From positions 1 to 64,000 of the forward strand of contig NZ_JAAFZA010000015.1 in NCBI RefSeq assembly GCF_015356865.1: 64,000 nucleotides of DNA, written 5' to 3'. The notes beneath the pieces are model-generated. The model did no database searches and was not told the origin of the DNA. It saw only the letters and a list, made by a program, of their open reading frames with translations. Positions 43,152 through 51,918 of this stretch are shown piece after piece. The position numbers and the translations under genes were made by a program. The number at the start of each line of letters is the position of its first letter. Positions within the stretch are counted from its first letter, which is position 1. The stretch is from Catenulispora pinisilvae. GTDB lineage: Bacteria > Actinomycetota > Actinomycetes > Streptomycetales > Catenulisporaceae.

Positions 43152-44582
43152 ATGCGCCGGGCGGCAGCAGCCCTACTGGCGTTGACCGTGGGGTGTGTGC
43201 TGGCCGACTCGGCGGTGGTCACCCTCGCCCTGCCGGAGATCCTGGAGCGCCTCCACACCACGGTGGGTCAGGTCGCCTGGGTGCTGATCGCGTTCAACCT
43301 CGTTCTGGCCGTCGTCGCTCGGCCCGCCGCGTGGTTCTACAAAGGACGGGATCCGGCTGTTCTGTGTGCGGCCGGCATCGCGGTGTTCGCCGGGGCCTCG
43401 GCGTTGTGCGCGGTGGCCGGTTCCCTGGACGTTCTGGTCGCCGCCCGGTCAGTTCAGGCCGTGGGCGGCGCGTTCGCGGTGATCGGCTGCCTTCAGCTCC
43501 TGGTCGACGAACTGACCGAGCGTCGCGGGATGGCATGGTGGATCGCCGCCGGCGTGTTCGGAACCGCTGTCGGCCCGGTCGCCGGTGGGCTGCTCACCGA
43601 TGCGTTCTCCTGGCGCTCGATCTTCATCGTCCAGGTGCCGATCGCGGTACTGGCCGTTCCTGCCGCGCTGGCCAAGCGCCGCAGGAGCGGGCAGGGCCTC
43701 GCCGACGAGACACAGGAACACCTCACACAGGAACACCTCACCGAGGAACGTGACGCCGAGGAACGCGACACGCAGGAACACCACGCACCGAAACATCGCG
43801 TGCGGATCCGGCCGAACATCGCCCTGGCGCTGCTCTCGGCGGCACTGACCGCGGCGCTGTTCCTGTTCGTGCTGCTCCTGGTCGACGGCTGGCGTCGATC
43901 ACCGGCGGTCGCAGCCGTCACGGTCTCGGTGATACCGCTCGCGGCACTCCTCGCCCGGCCGCTGACCCGGACGCTGCGATCGGGGCCGATGGCACAGACG
44001 ACGTCAGGATGCCTGCTCATCGCGGGCGGCCTGACCGGGTTGGCGCTGCTGCCCTCGGCCGATCTCGCGTGGACGATCGCACCCCAGGCGCTCGTCGGAC
44101 TCGGGCTCGGTCTGACGTTGGATCCTCTGACCCTGCAGGCGATGGACGGCCGCACGCCGCTCTTCCGGCACGGTGGCTGGACCATCGCGGCCCGGCACGC
44201 GGGGGTGGTGCTGGGACTCGCGATTCTCACGCCTGTCTTCACCGCGGACCTTCGCAGCGCTCAGCCGCCCGCGGAAGACGCCATCACCGCGCTGGTGCTG
44301 AACGCTCCGCTGGCGCCGCAGGACAAAATCACGATCGCTCGCGGACTGGCCGATCAACTGAAGCAGGACAGCGGCCGGGTGCCCGACCTGGACCCCGCCT
44401 TCCAGCAGCTGAGCGTGCCCGCGGCGGAGAAACCTGCCGTGGCGCAGCTCGAACGTGACCTCAACCTTCAGCTCCAGCGGGCAGCCACCCATGCGTTCCG
44501 CAACGCCTTCCTGATCGGTGCGGCACTGGCCCTCGTGGCGTTGCTGTCCCTGATCCCGCTGCGTCGAGGAGGCGTGCGATGA
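43152..44582 (+). CDS. MFS transporter, DHA2-like (14-TMS) drug exporter type
   Basis: The protein has 476 residues from ATG 43152, one base after the stop of the small ORF. Early motifs fit DHA2 exporters: D in LADSAVVTLALPEI, the VAWVLIAFNLVLAV helix, GTAVGPVAGGLLTDAFSWRSIF in the motif C/antiporter region. A cytoplasmic loop near residue 185 holds a QEHLTQEHLTEERDAEERD repeat. The C-terminal region is extended and extracytoplasmic-looking (DQLKQDSGRVPDLDP). It is stop/start coupled to the secreted protein gene downstream, suggesting a functional pair. Substrate unknown. Confidence 0.82.
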   Translation: MRRAAAALLALTVGCVLADSAVVTLALPEILERLHTTVGQVAWVLIAFNLVLAVVARPAAWFYKGRDPAVLCAAGIAVFAGASALCAVAGSLDVLVAARSVQAVGGAFAVIGCLQLLVDELTERRGMAWWIAAGVFGTAVGPVAGGLLTDAFSWRSIFIVQVPIAVLAVPAALAKRRRSGQGLADETQEHLTQEHLTEERDAEERDTQEHHAPKHRVRIRPNIALALLSAALTAALFLFVLLLVDGWRRSPAVAAVTVSVIPLAALLARPLTRTLRSGPMAQTTSGCLLIAGGLTGLALLPSADLAWTIAPQALVGLGLGLTLDPLTLQAMDGRTPLFRHGGWTIAARHAGVVLGLAILTPVFTADLRSAQPPAEDAITALVLNAPLAPQDKITIARGLADQLKQDSGRVPDLDPAFQQLSVPAAEKPAVAQLERDLNLQLQRAATHAFRNAFLIGAALALVALLSLIPLRRGGVR

Positions 44583-45187
44583 CCAGCGCGGCCCGCCTGC
44601 GAACGGCGGCGCTCCCGGCTCTGGCCGCCGTACTGGTGAGCGGGGTGCTGGCCGTCCAGCTCGCCAACGGCGGCGGCCGCTACAGCCCGCTTCGCCCAGC
44701 CAACTCATGTCTCGCGGCACCGGTCAGCTCAGTATCGACCGGGATCGACGGCCTGACCGAGGAACTCGTCCTGACCGGTCTGGCCGCCGCGGCCTGCCAG
44801 ATCGGCGTGTCCCGTGAGGCCTTCGCCCTACAGCTCGCCCAGCCCGGCACCCGCACCGACGCGCAGATCAACGCGCTGCGAGCCGGACTGCTCACCGCCG
44901 TCGACAGTCTGAAAGCCGCCGGCAAGCTCCCGCGGGCGTCGCAACTCGCCCGCGAGGCAGTCGACGCCTCGAACCTCAGCGGCCTGCGCAAGGCAGCGAT
45001 CCGCGCGATCCCCGACGCGCTCATCGACAAAACCCTCACGACCGACGACGTCCTGCGTCGCACTATCAACGACCTTGATCTGCGCGCCCTGCTGGCGAAC
45101 CTTAGCGACCGTCAAAAGCTGACCACCCAGGTGGACACGGCCGTCACGAAGGCGGTCATGGAACGCCTCGCGGATGATCTGCACTGA
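44579..45187 (+). CDS. Secreted or membrane-anchored hypothetical protein coupled to the MFS exporter
   Basis: This 202-residue protein has an N-terminal hydrophobic segment (ALPALAAVLVSGVLAVQLA) acting as signal peptide or anchor, then a mainly helical domain ending in DLDLRALLANLSDRQKLTT. Two cysteines in the mature part could form a disulphide. ATG 44579 overlaps the MFS stop (ATGA). The sequence resembles the extracytoplasmic tail of the MFS protein in composition (helical, Leu/Asp-rich), so it may act as its partner. The family is unknown. The stop codon lies inside a 10-bp tandem repeat. Confidence 0.65.
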   Translation: MTSAARLRTAALPALAAVLVSGVLAVQLANGGGRYSPLRPANSCLAAPVSSVSTGIDGLTEELVLTGLAAAACQIGVSREAFALQLAQPGTRTDAQINALRAGLLTAVDSLKAAGKLPRASQLAREAVDASNLSGLRKAAIRAIPDALIDKTLTTDDVLRRTINDLDLRALLANLSDRQKLTTQVDTAVTKAVMERLADDLH

Positions 45188-45220
45188 TCTGCACTGATCT
45201 GCACTGATCTGCACTGATCT
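45181..45220 (+). repeat. Four exact 10-bp tandem repeats GCACTGATCT
   Basis: Four exact copies, flanked by degenerate copies on both sides (45171-45180, 45221-45230). The stop codon of the upstream gene lies in the first copy, and the methyltransferase gene starts 42 bp after the last. One helical turn of spacing suits a cooperative DNA-binding site, but slippage is equally likely. Confidence 0.95.
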
Positions 45221-45262
45221 GGGCTGATCCGTAGTGATGCGAATCATGAAAGGTGAGTCGGC

Positions 45263-45967
45263 GTGGACGACACCGAGGAGCTGGCGCGCGCCAAAAAGCG
45301 CGGATGGCGCGAGATCGCCCGCATCGACGAGGACTACGCCGCCGGCCGGATCGATCAGGCCGGCTGGCACGACGCCGTCCTGGCCCTGATCGAACCGGCC
45401 TACCTGGGCGGCGACAACCCGCGCGCCCAGTCCGGGCACTCCGGCGACGCCGCGCGCTGGCGCCGGGCCCGCGCCCTGCTCGTCGACGCCCTTCCCGCCG
45501 CCGGCGGCTCGTTCCTGGACGTCGGCTGCGCCAACGGCTACCTGATGGACACCCTCACCGGCTGGGCCGCCGACGCCGGAATCGCCATCGAACCGTTCGG
45601 CGTCGAGATCTCCGCCAAGCTGGCCCAGTTGGCCCAAGACCAACACCCCGCCTGGGCCGATCGGATCTGGACCGCGAACGCCGCCGCCTGGTCGCCGCCG
45701 CGCCGCTTCGACATCGTGCGCACCGGCCTGGACTACGTACCGGCGCCGCGCAGACCCAGCTACCTGGCGCACCTGCACGCGAACATCCCGGCCCCCGGCG
45801 GCAGGCTGGTGGTCGGCGCGTTCAACGAGGAGAGCGGCCAAGAAATCCTGGAGCAACAGGTCTCAGCACTCGGCTACCGGATCGCCGGGCGGACCCGTGC
45901 GGTGCATCCGCACCCGGCCTTGAGCTACAAGGCGTTCTGGATCGACTCGGACGACGCCTCCTCCTGA
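45263..45967 (+). CDS. Class I SAM-dependent methyltransferase-like protein
   Basis: This 234-residue protein starts at GTG 45263 with AAAGGTGA upstream. Motif I FLDVGCANGYLMD near residue 77 and the following GVEIS acidic loop define a SAM-binding Rossmann fold; RRFDIVRTGLDYV and PGGRLVVGAF fit strands 4 and 5. An N-terminal ~60-residue helical region (AKKRGWREIARIDEDYAAG) precedes it. Homologues of this shape are common, unassigned actinomycete methyltransferases. Its 3' end overlaps the convergent DUF4240-like gene by 43 bp. Confidence 0.82.
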   Translation: MDDTEELARAKKRGWREIARIDEDYAAGRIDQAGWHDAVLALIEPAYLGGDNPRAQSGHSGDAARWRRARALLVDALPAAGGSFLDVGCANGYLMDTLTGWAADAGIAIEPFGVEISAKLAQLAQDQHPAWADRIWTANAAAWSPPRRFDIVRTGLDYVPAPRRPSYLAHLHANIPAPGGRLVVGAFNEESGQEILEQQVSALGYRIAGRTRAVHPHPALSYKAFWIDSDDASS

Positions 45968-46482
45968 CCACGCCCGCAGACTGACGCCTGGACGTGCGCG
46001 ACGGTTCCAGCGTGAGCGGCACCGAAGTGCTCTAAGACTTCCCGCATCCGGTCGGAGAGGCTCTCGCCGAAGCGGTCGTGGAAGATGGAGTACGCCGAGG
46101 TCCCAGCCGCCGTCCACGTCTCCGATTCGGCGTCGAGGCGCCTGGCGAGGTACCGGCGGGCTGCTTGCGCCAGACTCTCCCGGCCGGCTCGTACGGACTG
46201 CCACGCCTGACGGCCCTGCGCAACGATCCAGAGGCACAAGTCTTCAGTGTCGTCCTCCGAGAAGACGAACGCGTCGACGCACGGCCCGTCGGAATAGTCG
46301 GCGAGTTCCTCCGCGGCGAGCTCGAACGCCAGTTGGTACTCGACTATCTCGGACGCTGTCGCAACACTCAGCCAAGCGGTCGCGCCCTCATCGCCGGGGC
46401 CGGCGGATCCGACGCGATCCCAGAACGCGTCTGGGATCTCACCGTCTTCCAGCCACCCAGGAGTCTTGCTCACCGCGGCCAC
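45925..46482 (-). CDS. DUF4240-like hypothetical protein
   Basis: This 185-residue protein has the pattern of DUF4240: an early FWDRV, then EIVEYQLAFELAAEELADY, and LCLWIVAQGRQAWQSVRAG. Members are small soluble proteins of unknown function, often annotated near restriction or toxin genes. The C-terminus (RGQEEASSESIQNAL) extends into the end of the convergent methyltransferase gene, and the overlap may be resolved by an earlier stop in vivo, but none exists in frame. Confidence 0.6.
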   Translation of the reverse strand: MAAVSKTPGWLEDGEIPDAFWDRVGSAGPGDEGATAWLSVATASEIVEYQLAFELAAEELADYSDGPCVDAFVFSEDDTEDLCLWIVAQGRQAWQSVRAGRESLAQAARRYLARRLDAESETWTAAGTSAYSIFHDRFGESLSDRMREVLEHFGAAHAGTVAHVQASVCGRGQEEASSESIQNAL

Positions 46483-46852
46483 CTCTCACCTTCCCGAACG
46501 CAGGGTACCCACGATTCCCGGTGATCAGATGCACGCAAGCCGTCGGACGCCTTCTGTCGGAGCGGATCACCGTACACCAGAGTCATCTGATCTTTTATGT
46601 TTCCCACTCTTTACATGCTGGACACGCGAGGAGTAAAACTACGGCAATCCGACGAATCATCGGATCAATCCCCGCGAGCGTGACAGCCCACTGAGTCGAA
46701 GTCGCCACCGGCGACGCGGCCCAGGCGAGCACGAATTCGGCGCCTCCCAGCTGTGGGCGATCGGTCAACGGGACCAACGTCACCACGTCACCACGTCACC
46801 GCCCAAGCCGGCTGGCGGCCGGCGCAACTGTCTGACAGGGAGGACCCGTTCC
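46483..46852. other. 370-bp intergenic region before the beta-helix protein gene
   Basis: No gene is seen. It is the most AT-rich short stretch nearby (TTTTATGTTTCCC around 46592), likely holding the promoter of the secreted beta-helix protein. A CACGTCACCACGTCACC duplication lies near 46782-46800. Confidence 0.45.
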
Positions 46853-49800
46853 ATGTCGCATCATCAATCGATCATGCGCAGGCTGTGCCGCGTGATCGCC
46901 GCGACGAGCGCGCTGCCGCTTGCCGTCCTGGCACTGCCGCTGATGAGCGCGCCCGCGGCGCGCGCGGCAGGCGCGGCGGGCGCGACGACGTTCTATGCCT
47001 CGCCGTCGGCCGGCTCCGGAACTGCATGCACGCAGGCCGCCCCGTGCACCTTGCCGGGTGCGCAGGCGGCGGTGCGCAGCTTCCTGAAATCCAACCGGGG
47101 CGCCGATGTCACGGTCCTGCTCGAGGATGGCACGTACCGGTTGTCGAGCACGTGGGCATTCACTGCCGCGGACTCCGGCAGCGCCGGGCATCCGGTGGTG
47201 TGGCAGGCCGCACCTGGCGCGCACCCGGTGATATCCGGCGCATCTCAGATCGGTGGGTGGTCCCAGGTCGGGACCAGCGCGGTGTGGTCGGCAACCGTGC
47301 CAGCCGGAAGCAACAGCCGCCAGCTGTACGTCAACGGCCAGGAGGCGCCGGTCGCACAGGCGACGCCGAGCAGTCTTGGATGGTCCGGGGGATGGGGCGG
47401 ATCGCCGAGTGGATACACGATCGGCGGCGATGCCGGTGCGATGGCGTGGTTCAAGGGCCTGACTCCCGCGCAGGTGTCGGCGGTGGAGTTCGACTATCCC
47501 GGCGGCAACGGTGCCTGGGCCGAGTCGCGCTGCCGTGTCGCCGGCTTCTCCGCGAGCGCCGGCACCCTGACCATGGACCAGCCGTGCTGGAGCGATGTGA
47601 CCGACCGCGCTTCGTTCAGCCAGGGCAGCGGGGGACTGCCGTCGATGTCCACCAGCCGGATGCCCTCACTCATCGAGAACGCCCGGGCGCTGCTGCATCC
47701 GGGCCAGTGGTTCCTGGACTCGGCGTCTACGCCGAACACGCTGTACTACGTCCCGCCGTCAGGGGCGATGACGGGTCTGGATGTGGAGCTTCCGCACCTG
47801 GAGTCGTTGCTGACCGGCTCGGGAACGCTGGCCGCGCCGATCCACGACCTCACCTTCAGCGGTCTCCAGTTCTCCTACGCCACCTGGAATGATCCGTCGA
47901 CAAGCGTGGGCTTTGCCGACGTACAGAGCAACCTGCGGATGACCGGTGCGACCAACCAGGGCATGTGCACCTTCTCCAACCCCGCGGGTTCCTGTCCCTG
48001 GGGTGCGCTGAGTCAGCCGTTGGCGAACGTCGCGTTCAGCGGCGCCGTCGATATCGCCTTGCGCGGCAACCGGTTCAGCGAACTCGGCGGGGCCGGGCTG
48101 AGCGTGATGTACGGCTCGACCAACACCGTCATCGACGGCAATGAGTTCACTGATATCGCCTCCACCGCGATTCTGCTGGGCTGCGCCTACGATCCGAACC
48201 CCCTGGACCCATCGCAGGCCGCGGGTATCAAGGCGCATTGCACGACCAATCCCTCCGCGGTCGGCGGCGATTCGGTCGGTGCCAATGAGATCCTGACCGG
48301 CACCACCGTGTCGAACAACGTCATCCACCGCATCGGCACCGACTACTCTTCGGCGTGCGGCATCACCCTGCTGTTCTCACAGCACACCACGATCTCTCAC
48401 AACGACTTGTACGACCTGCCCTACACCGGGATCACCGCCGGCGTCATCCAGGGCCACGTCGACCAGTACAGCCAGGACCCGAACAACCCGGGCAACCCCG
48501 AGCCGCCGTCGTCGCAGAACTCGACGAACATCAACGAGTACAACACCGTGAGCGACAACCTCATCCACGACTACCTGACCCAGCGCCAAGATGGTGGCGC
48601 CATCTACGTCGAAGGTCACCAGGCTCAGTACGTCCACAACTCCGACGGCACGCTCAACTCCTCAGCCACCCTCGCCACCGGCCTGCAAGCTACCGGAAAC
48701 GTCGCTTACAACGGTGCCACGAGCAGCAACACCTACTACGACGACGCCGGCTCGGAGTGGATCAACTGGCAGGGCAACGCCGCGTTCGCCACCGGCGGGA
48801 TCTCCTCGCAAGGCGGCTGCAACCCGACCGGCCACTTCTGGATCACCGGCAACTACTTCGCCGGTGCCACCCAGGCCTACAACGGGTGCAACCCGTCGGT
48901 AACGGACTCCAACGCCAGCGGCAACACCACCATCCCCAACGCCCTCGGACCCGGCGTCATACCCGACAACCTGCTCAGCGCGGCCGGATCGACCACGACC
49001 AGCGATTGGCCGGCCGCGGTCCGCACACCGCGGATCTACTACCGAGGACAGAACAGCGCCGCGACGCAGGCGCTAGTGGGCGGCGAGGGCTTCAGCAACG
49101 GCATGCCCGTCTACGTCAAGGGCAGCCTGGCCGGCGGCGTGACCTACCTATCCGGTGGCTTCCTGCTCGTCCCGCTGTCAGGCGGAGCGCAGGCCGCTGA
49201 CATCACCCTCGACGGATCACAGCCTGGCGCTACCCGCGTCAACGACACCGATCCGTCGATCGCGTACAGCGGGTTCTCCTACTTGGCGAATCGCGGCTAC
49301 GGCGACTTTGACGACGATGTCCACTACGCCACGGCGAACGGATCGACCACGAGCTACCAGTTCACGGGCACCGGCATCCAGGTGTTCGGCGAGCAGTACA
49401 CCGACCAGGGGAATATCGGCGTGAGTATCGACGGCGGGGCGCAGCACAGCGTCAACACGGTGCCCGCCGACGACCAGCGCCATGCCAACGTGGCCGTCTT
49501 CACCGCCACCGGACTGTCCTCCGGCACGCACACCGTCACGGTGACCAAACTGTCCGGGACCTACAGCACGCTCGACGGCTTCGCGGCCCTCAATCCGGTC
49601 CGTGCCAACGACACCGATCCGTCGATCGCGTACAGCGGGTTCTCCTACTCGGCGAACCGTGGCTACGGCGACTTTGACGACGACGTCCACTACGCCACGG
49701 CCGACGGATCGACCGCGAGCTACCAGTTCACGGGCACCGGCATCCAGGTGTTCGGCGAGCAGTACACCGACCAGGGGAACATCGGCGTGAGTATCGACGG

Positions 49801-49963
49801 CGGGGCGCAGCAGAGCGTCAACACTGTGCCCACCGACGGCCAGCGCCACACCAATGTGCCGGTGTTCAGCAGCGCGACGTTGACTGCGGGAACGCACACC
49901 GTCGTGATCACCAAACTGTCCGGAACGTACGCGACACTCGACGGTTTCGGCATCGTCAACTGA
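46853..49963 (+). CDS. Secreted parallel beta-helix protein with duplicated C-terminal beta-sandwich domain
   Basis: This 1036-residue protein has a Sec-type signal peptide (about 1-38, ending ARAAGA). Residues about 45-640 form a right-handed parallel beta-helix, with YASPSAGSGTACTQ at the start, as in pectate-lyase-like and glycan-active enzymes, and Asn/Gly-rich rungs (HDLTFSGLQFSYATW, TISHNDLYDLPYTGI). The C-terminus holds two 122-residue copies of a domain starting NDTDPSIAYSGFSY and containing YGDFDDDVHYAT, which resembles carbohydrate-binding beta-sandwich modules. A polysaccharide substrate is inferred. GGGAGGA precedes ATG 46853. Confidence 0.87.
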   Translation: MSHHQSIMRRLCRVIAATSALPLAVLALPLMSAPAARAAGAAGATTFYASPSAGSGTACTQAAPCTLPGAQAAVRSFLKSNRGADVTVLLEDGTYRLSSTWAFTAADSGSAGHPVVWQAAPGAHPVISGASQIGGWSQVGTSAVWSATVPAGSNSRQLYVNGQEAPVAQATPSSLGWSGGWGGSPSGYTIGGDAGAMAWFKGLTPAQVSAVEFDYPGGNGAWAESRCRVAGFSASAGTLTMDQPCWSDVTDRASFSQGSGGLPSMSTSRMPSLIENARALLHPGQWFLDSASTPNTLYYVPPSGAMTGLDVELPHLESLLTGSGTLAAPIHDLTFSGLQFSYATWNDPSTSVGFADVQSNLRMTGATNQGMCTFSNPAGSCPWGALSQPLANVAFSGAVDIALRGNRFSELGGAGLSVMYGSTNTVIDGNEFTDIASTAILLGCAYDPNPLDPSQAAGIKAHCTTNPSAVGGDSVGANEILTGTTVSNNVIHRIGTDYSSACGITLLFSQHTTISHNDLYDLPYTGITAGVIQGHVDQYSQDPNNPGNPEPPSSQNSTNINEYNTVSDNLIHDYLTQRQDGGAIYVEGHQAQYVHNSDGTLNSSATLATGLQATGNVAYNGATSSNTYYDDAGSEWINWQGNAAFATGGISSQGGCNPTGHFWITGNYFAGATQAYNGCNPSVTDSNASGNTTIPNALGPGVIPDNLLSAAGSTTTSDWPAAVRTPRIYYRGQNSAATQALVGGEGFSNGMPVYVKGSLAGGVTYLSGGFLLVPLSGGAQAADITLDGSQPGATRVNDTDPSIAYSGFSYLANRGYGDFDDDVHYATANGSTTSYQFTGTGIQVFGEQYTDQGNIGVSIDGGAQHSVNTVPADDQRHANVAVFTATGLSSGTHTVTVTKLSGTYSTLDGFAALNPVRANDTDPSIAYSGFSYSANRGYGDFDDDVHYATADGSTASYQFTGTGIQVFGEQYTDQGNIGVSIDGGAQQSVNTVPTDGQRHTNVPVFSSATLTAGTHTVVITKLSGTYATLDGFGIVN
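49238..49963 (+). repeat. 366-bp tandem duplication encoding the C-terminal domain
   Basis: Copy 1 (49238-49603) and copy 2 (49604-49963) are nearly identical at DNA level over long blocks, for example from GTATTCGGCG-like positions 49380-49440 and 49746-49806. The period is 366 bp (122 codons), so the frame is kept. Confidence 0.92.
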
Positions 49964-50069
49964 TCTGTGGCCTTGGCGGTCGCGGACGAGTAGGCAGTCG
50001 CCTGTCGTCGGGCTTGATTACCTACCCGGCTGCCGAATCGGCCTCACCTCGGCCACGGATGTCATAGCA

Positions 50070-50108
50070 GCGGACGCCCGTCACAGGACGAGTGTGACGG
50101 GCGTCCGC
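50070..50108. terminator. Bidirectional terminator hairpin between convergent secreted-protein genes
   Basis: A perfect 16-bp stem, GCGGACGCCCGTCACA (50070-50085) with its complement at 50093-50108, has a 7-base loop. It lies 107 bp after the plus-strand gene and 47 bp after the end of the minus-strand gene, so it can serve both. Confidence 0.88.
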
Positions 50109-50154
50109 AGTTGGTTGCGCGCTATGTGGGTTGCCGGTTGCCGGCTGCCGGTTG

Positions 50155-51540
50155 TCAGCCGGCCGTGCCGTGGACGGCCTTGACGATCGCCGTGAACGTC
50201 GGGCCCCTGATCGCGGCCTGCCCGCCGAAGATGGTGACGGCAGTGAACTGCGATGCCCAGCCGGACAGCACCGCGGCCGTGGGCGCCGACAGGCTTCCCG
50301 GCGCGGTGAGCAGCAGCGGCTCGGCGGCGTTGGCCGCGTAGGCGCCGCCGGTCAAGGCGTCCGGGAAGGTCGTGCCGGAGGCGATGCCGACCGTGGTGGG
50401 GACGTGTCCGGTCACGCCGGCGACAGCCTGGGCGACGGCGGCGCCGGTGGCGTACCGGTCCGGGCCGGCCAAGCTGTCGTTGATGTTCTTGCCGCCGGCG
50501 TTGAGCACCGCCCGCAGAGCCTGCCCGCCGACGGGGTCGATGAACTGGTGCTGCGTGATGAACGCCTTCGTGGCCGGGTCCAGGGAAGTGTTGTCGGACA
50601 GCACGATCGGGGCGCCCTCCGCCGCGCCGAGGGGCCCGGCGGCCAAGGCGTCCGGGAAGTCGCGTCCGGTGGCCACGATGACGTGCTGGGTGGTGCCGAA
50701 CGCGGCGGCGATCTTCAACGCGGTGTCGAAACGGCTGGTGCCGCCGTAGCGGGTCACGGTGTATCCGGCGGCGCGCAGAGCGTTCTCGATGGTGGGGGAG
50801 ACGGCCGAGGCGCCGCCGAGGATGTAGATCGGCTTGTGGGTCTGCGGCCCGCCGGTCGCCCGGTCGATCTCCGCGCGCGTGGCGGGGTCCAGGGCCGTGG
50901 GGGAGGTCAGCAGCAGCGGGCCGTGGACATGCGCGGCCAGCGGCACCCCGGCCAGCGCGTCAGGGGCCTGATCGCCGCGCGCCAGCACGACGGCCTTGGC
51001 CTGCCCGGCCTGCCACTGGGCCTGGGACACCTGGCGTCCGGTGGCGTACCGGTCGGTGCCGCCGATGCGCTTGACCGGCGTGGTGCCCCCGCCGCCCCCG
51101 GTGCTCCCGGGTGCCTGCACGATGACCTGGAACATGCCGTTGGTGGTGTCGGTCCCCGACCCGCTGACGACGCTCTCTTGCCAGGTGACCGAGTACGTAC
51201 CCGGCTTGGTGAAGGTGTGCTTGAGCGGGATGGTCTCGGACACCGCGGAGGTGTCCGGGGTCCCGTCGGCCCAGTGGACGACCAAGGTGCAGCCGTGCGC
51301 CGGGTCGATGGTGTTGCCGGTGAGGTCGACGGTGAACGTCAGCGGCGCCGGGCCGACGCCGGGCGAGGCCTTCAATATGGTCCCGGACGTGTCGTTGGGG
51401 CAGTGGCCGGTCAGCGCCGGCGCCACGGATGCGGACGCGTGCGCCGGCGCCTCAGCCACGACGGACGCCGCACCGGCCAGGGCCGTCGCGAGCGCCGCGG
51501 CCGTGGCGTACCGACGCCGGGTGAATGCTGTGGTGGACAT
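50155..51540 (-). CDS. Exported protein with PKD-like domain and three cell-wall-binding type 2 repeats
   Basis: This 461-residue protein has an N-terminal signal (FTRRRYATAAALATALAG, cleavage near APAHASA). A PKD-like beta-sandwich (about 45-145, HTFTKPGTYSVTW) precedes a Gly/Thr linker. Then come three CWB2 repeats of about 95 residues, each opening with the hallmark GGTDRYATG, GGTSRFDTA and AGPDRYATG, and containing DFPDALAAGPL-type cores. CWB2 modules bind anionic cell-wall polymers, so it is a surface protein with no catalytic domain. AAGTT/GGGGAG lies just before ATG 51540. Confidence 0.92.
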   Translation of the reverse strand: MSTTAFTRRRYATAAALATALAGAASVVAEAPAHASASVAPALTGHCPNDTSGTILKASPGVGPAPLTFTVDLTGNTIDPAHGCTLVVHWADGTPDTSAVSETIPLKHTFTKPGTYSVTWQESVVSGSGTDTTNGMFQVIVQAPGSTGGGGGTTPVKRIGGTDRYATGRQVSQAQWQAGQAKAVVLARGDQAPDALAGVPLAAHVHGPLLLTSPTALDPATRAEIDRATGGPQTHKPIYILGGASAVSPTIENALRAAGYTVTRYGGTSRFDTALKIAAAFGTTQHVIVATGRDFPDALAAGPLGAAEGAPIVLSDNTSLDPATKAFITQHQFIDPVGGQALRAVLNAGGKNINDSLAGPDRYATGAAVAQAVAGVTGHVPTTVGIASGTTFPDALTGGAYAANAAEPLLLTAPGSLSAPTAAVLSGWASQFTAVTIFGGQAAIRGPTFTAIVKAVHGTAG

Positions 51541-51918
51541 GGAAAGTTCTCCCCTGACTTCCTCGATCGAGCTCTTCAGTGACTTGCTAAGTAGCTTGCC
51601 AAGTAACTTGCTAAGTAGCCTGCTATAAGCACCGTGGTGTGAGCAGCAGCTGCTATCACGGCCCCGCCGTGCAGGGCCGTGCTGGCGATGCGTCTGGATC
51701 CCCGTTCCCTCCCCGTCGGAGGTGGACGAAGGCCGGCGCCGTCACACTCGGCGCGCCTTCGCGCACTTCCAGCTACTCGGGACGGGACTCTATCCGGGGG
51801 CTAGTCGGCGGCGCAACGCATGTCAAGGTGCTTGATGACCTTCGGCGGCCCGGCGCTTTCGGCGTTTCCGGCGTTTCCGGTCCCACGCCGCCGGCCGACC
51901 GCCCCCGCACGCCGTGAT
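51541..51918. other. 378-bp intergenic region upstream of the cell-wall-binding protein gene
   Basis: It contains the promoter of the minus-strand surface protein. A 12-bp repeat (51582-51629) and several short inverted repeats (for example around 51640-51690, GGCCCCGCC/GCAGGGCC) are present. I looked for a c-di-AMP riboswitch core, which often precedes cell-wall genes in actinomycetes, and did not see one. Confidence 0.45.
51582..51629 (-). repeat. Four 12-bp tandem repeats in the 5' region of the cell-wall-binding gene
   Basis: The consensus RCTTGCTAAGTA is repeated four times: two exact copies (51582-51593, 51606-51617) alternate with two variants. It lies 42-90 bp upstream of the start codon, in the likely 5' untranslated region or promoter. 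Confidence 0.85.

Noticed and set aside
51541-51918. Possible c-di-AMP riboswitch upstream of the cell-wall-binding protein gene
   Set aside because: The conserved core segments were not found on the minus strand; only repeats and unrelated hairpins are present.
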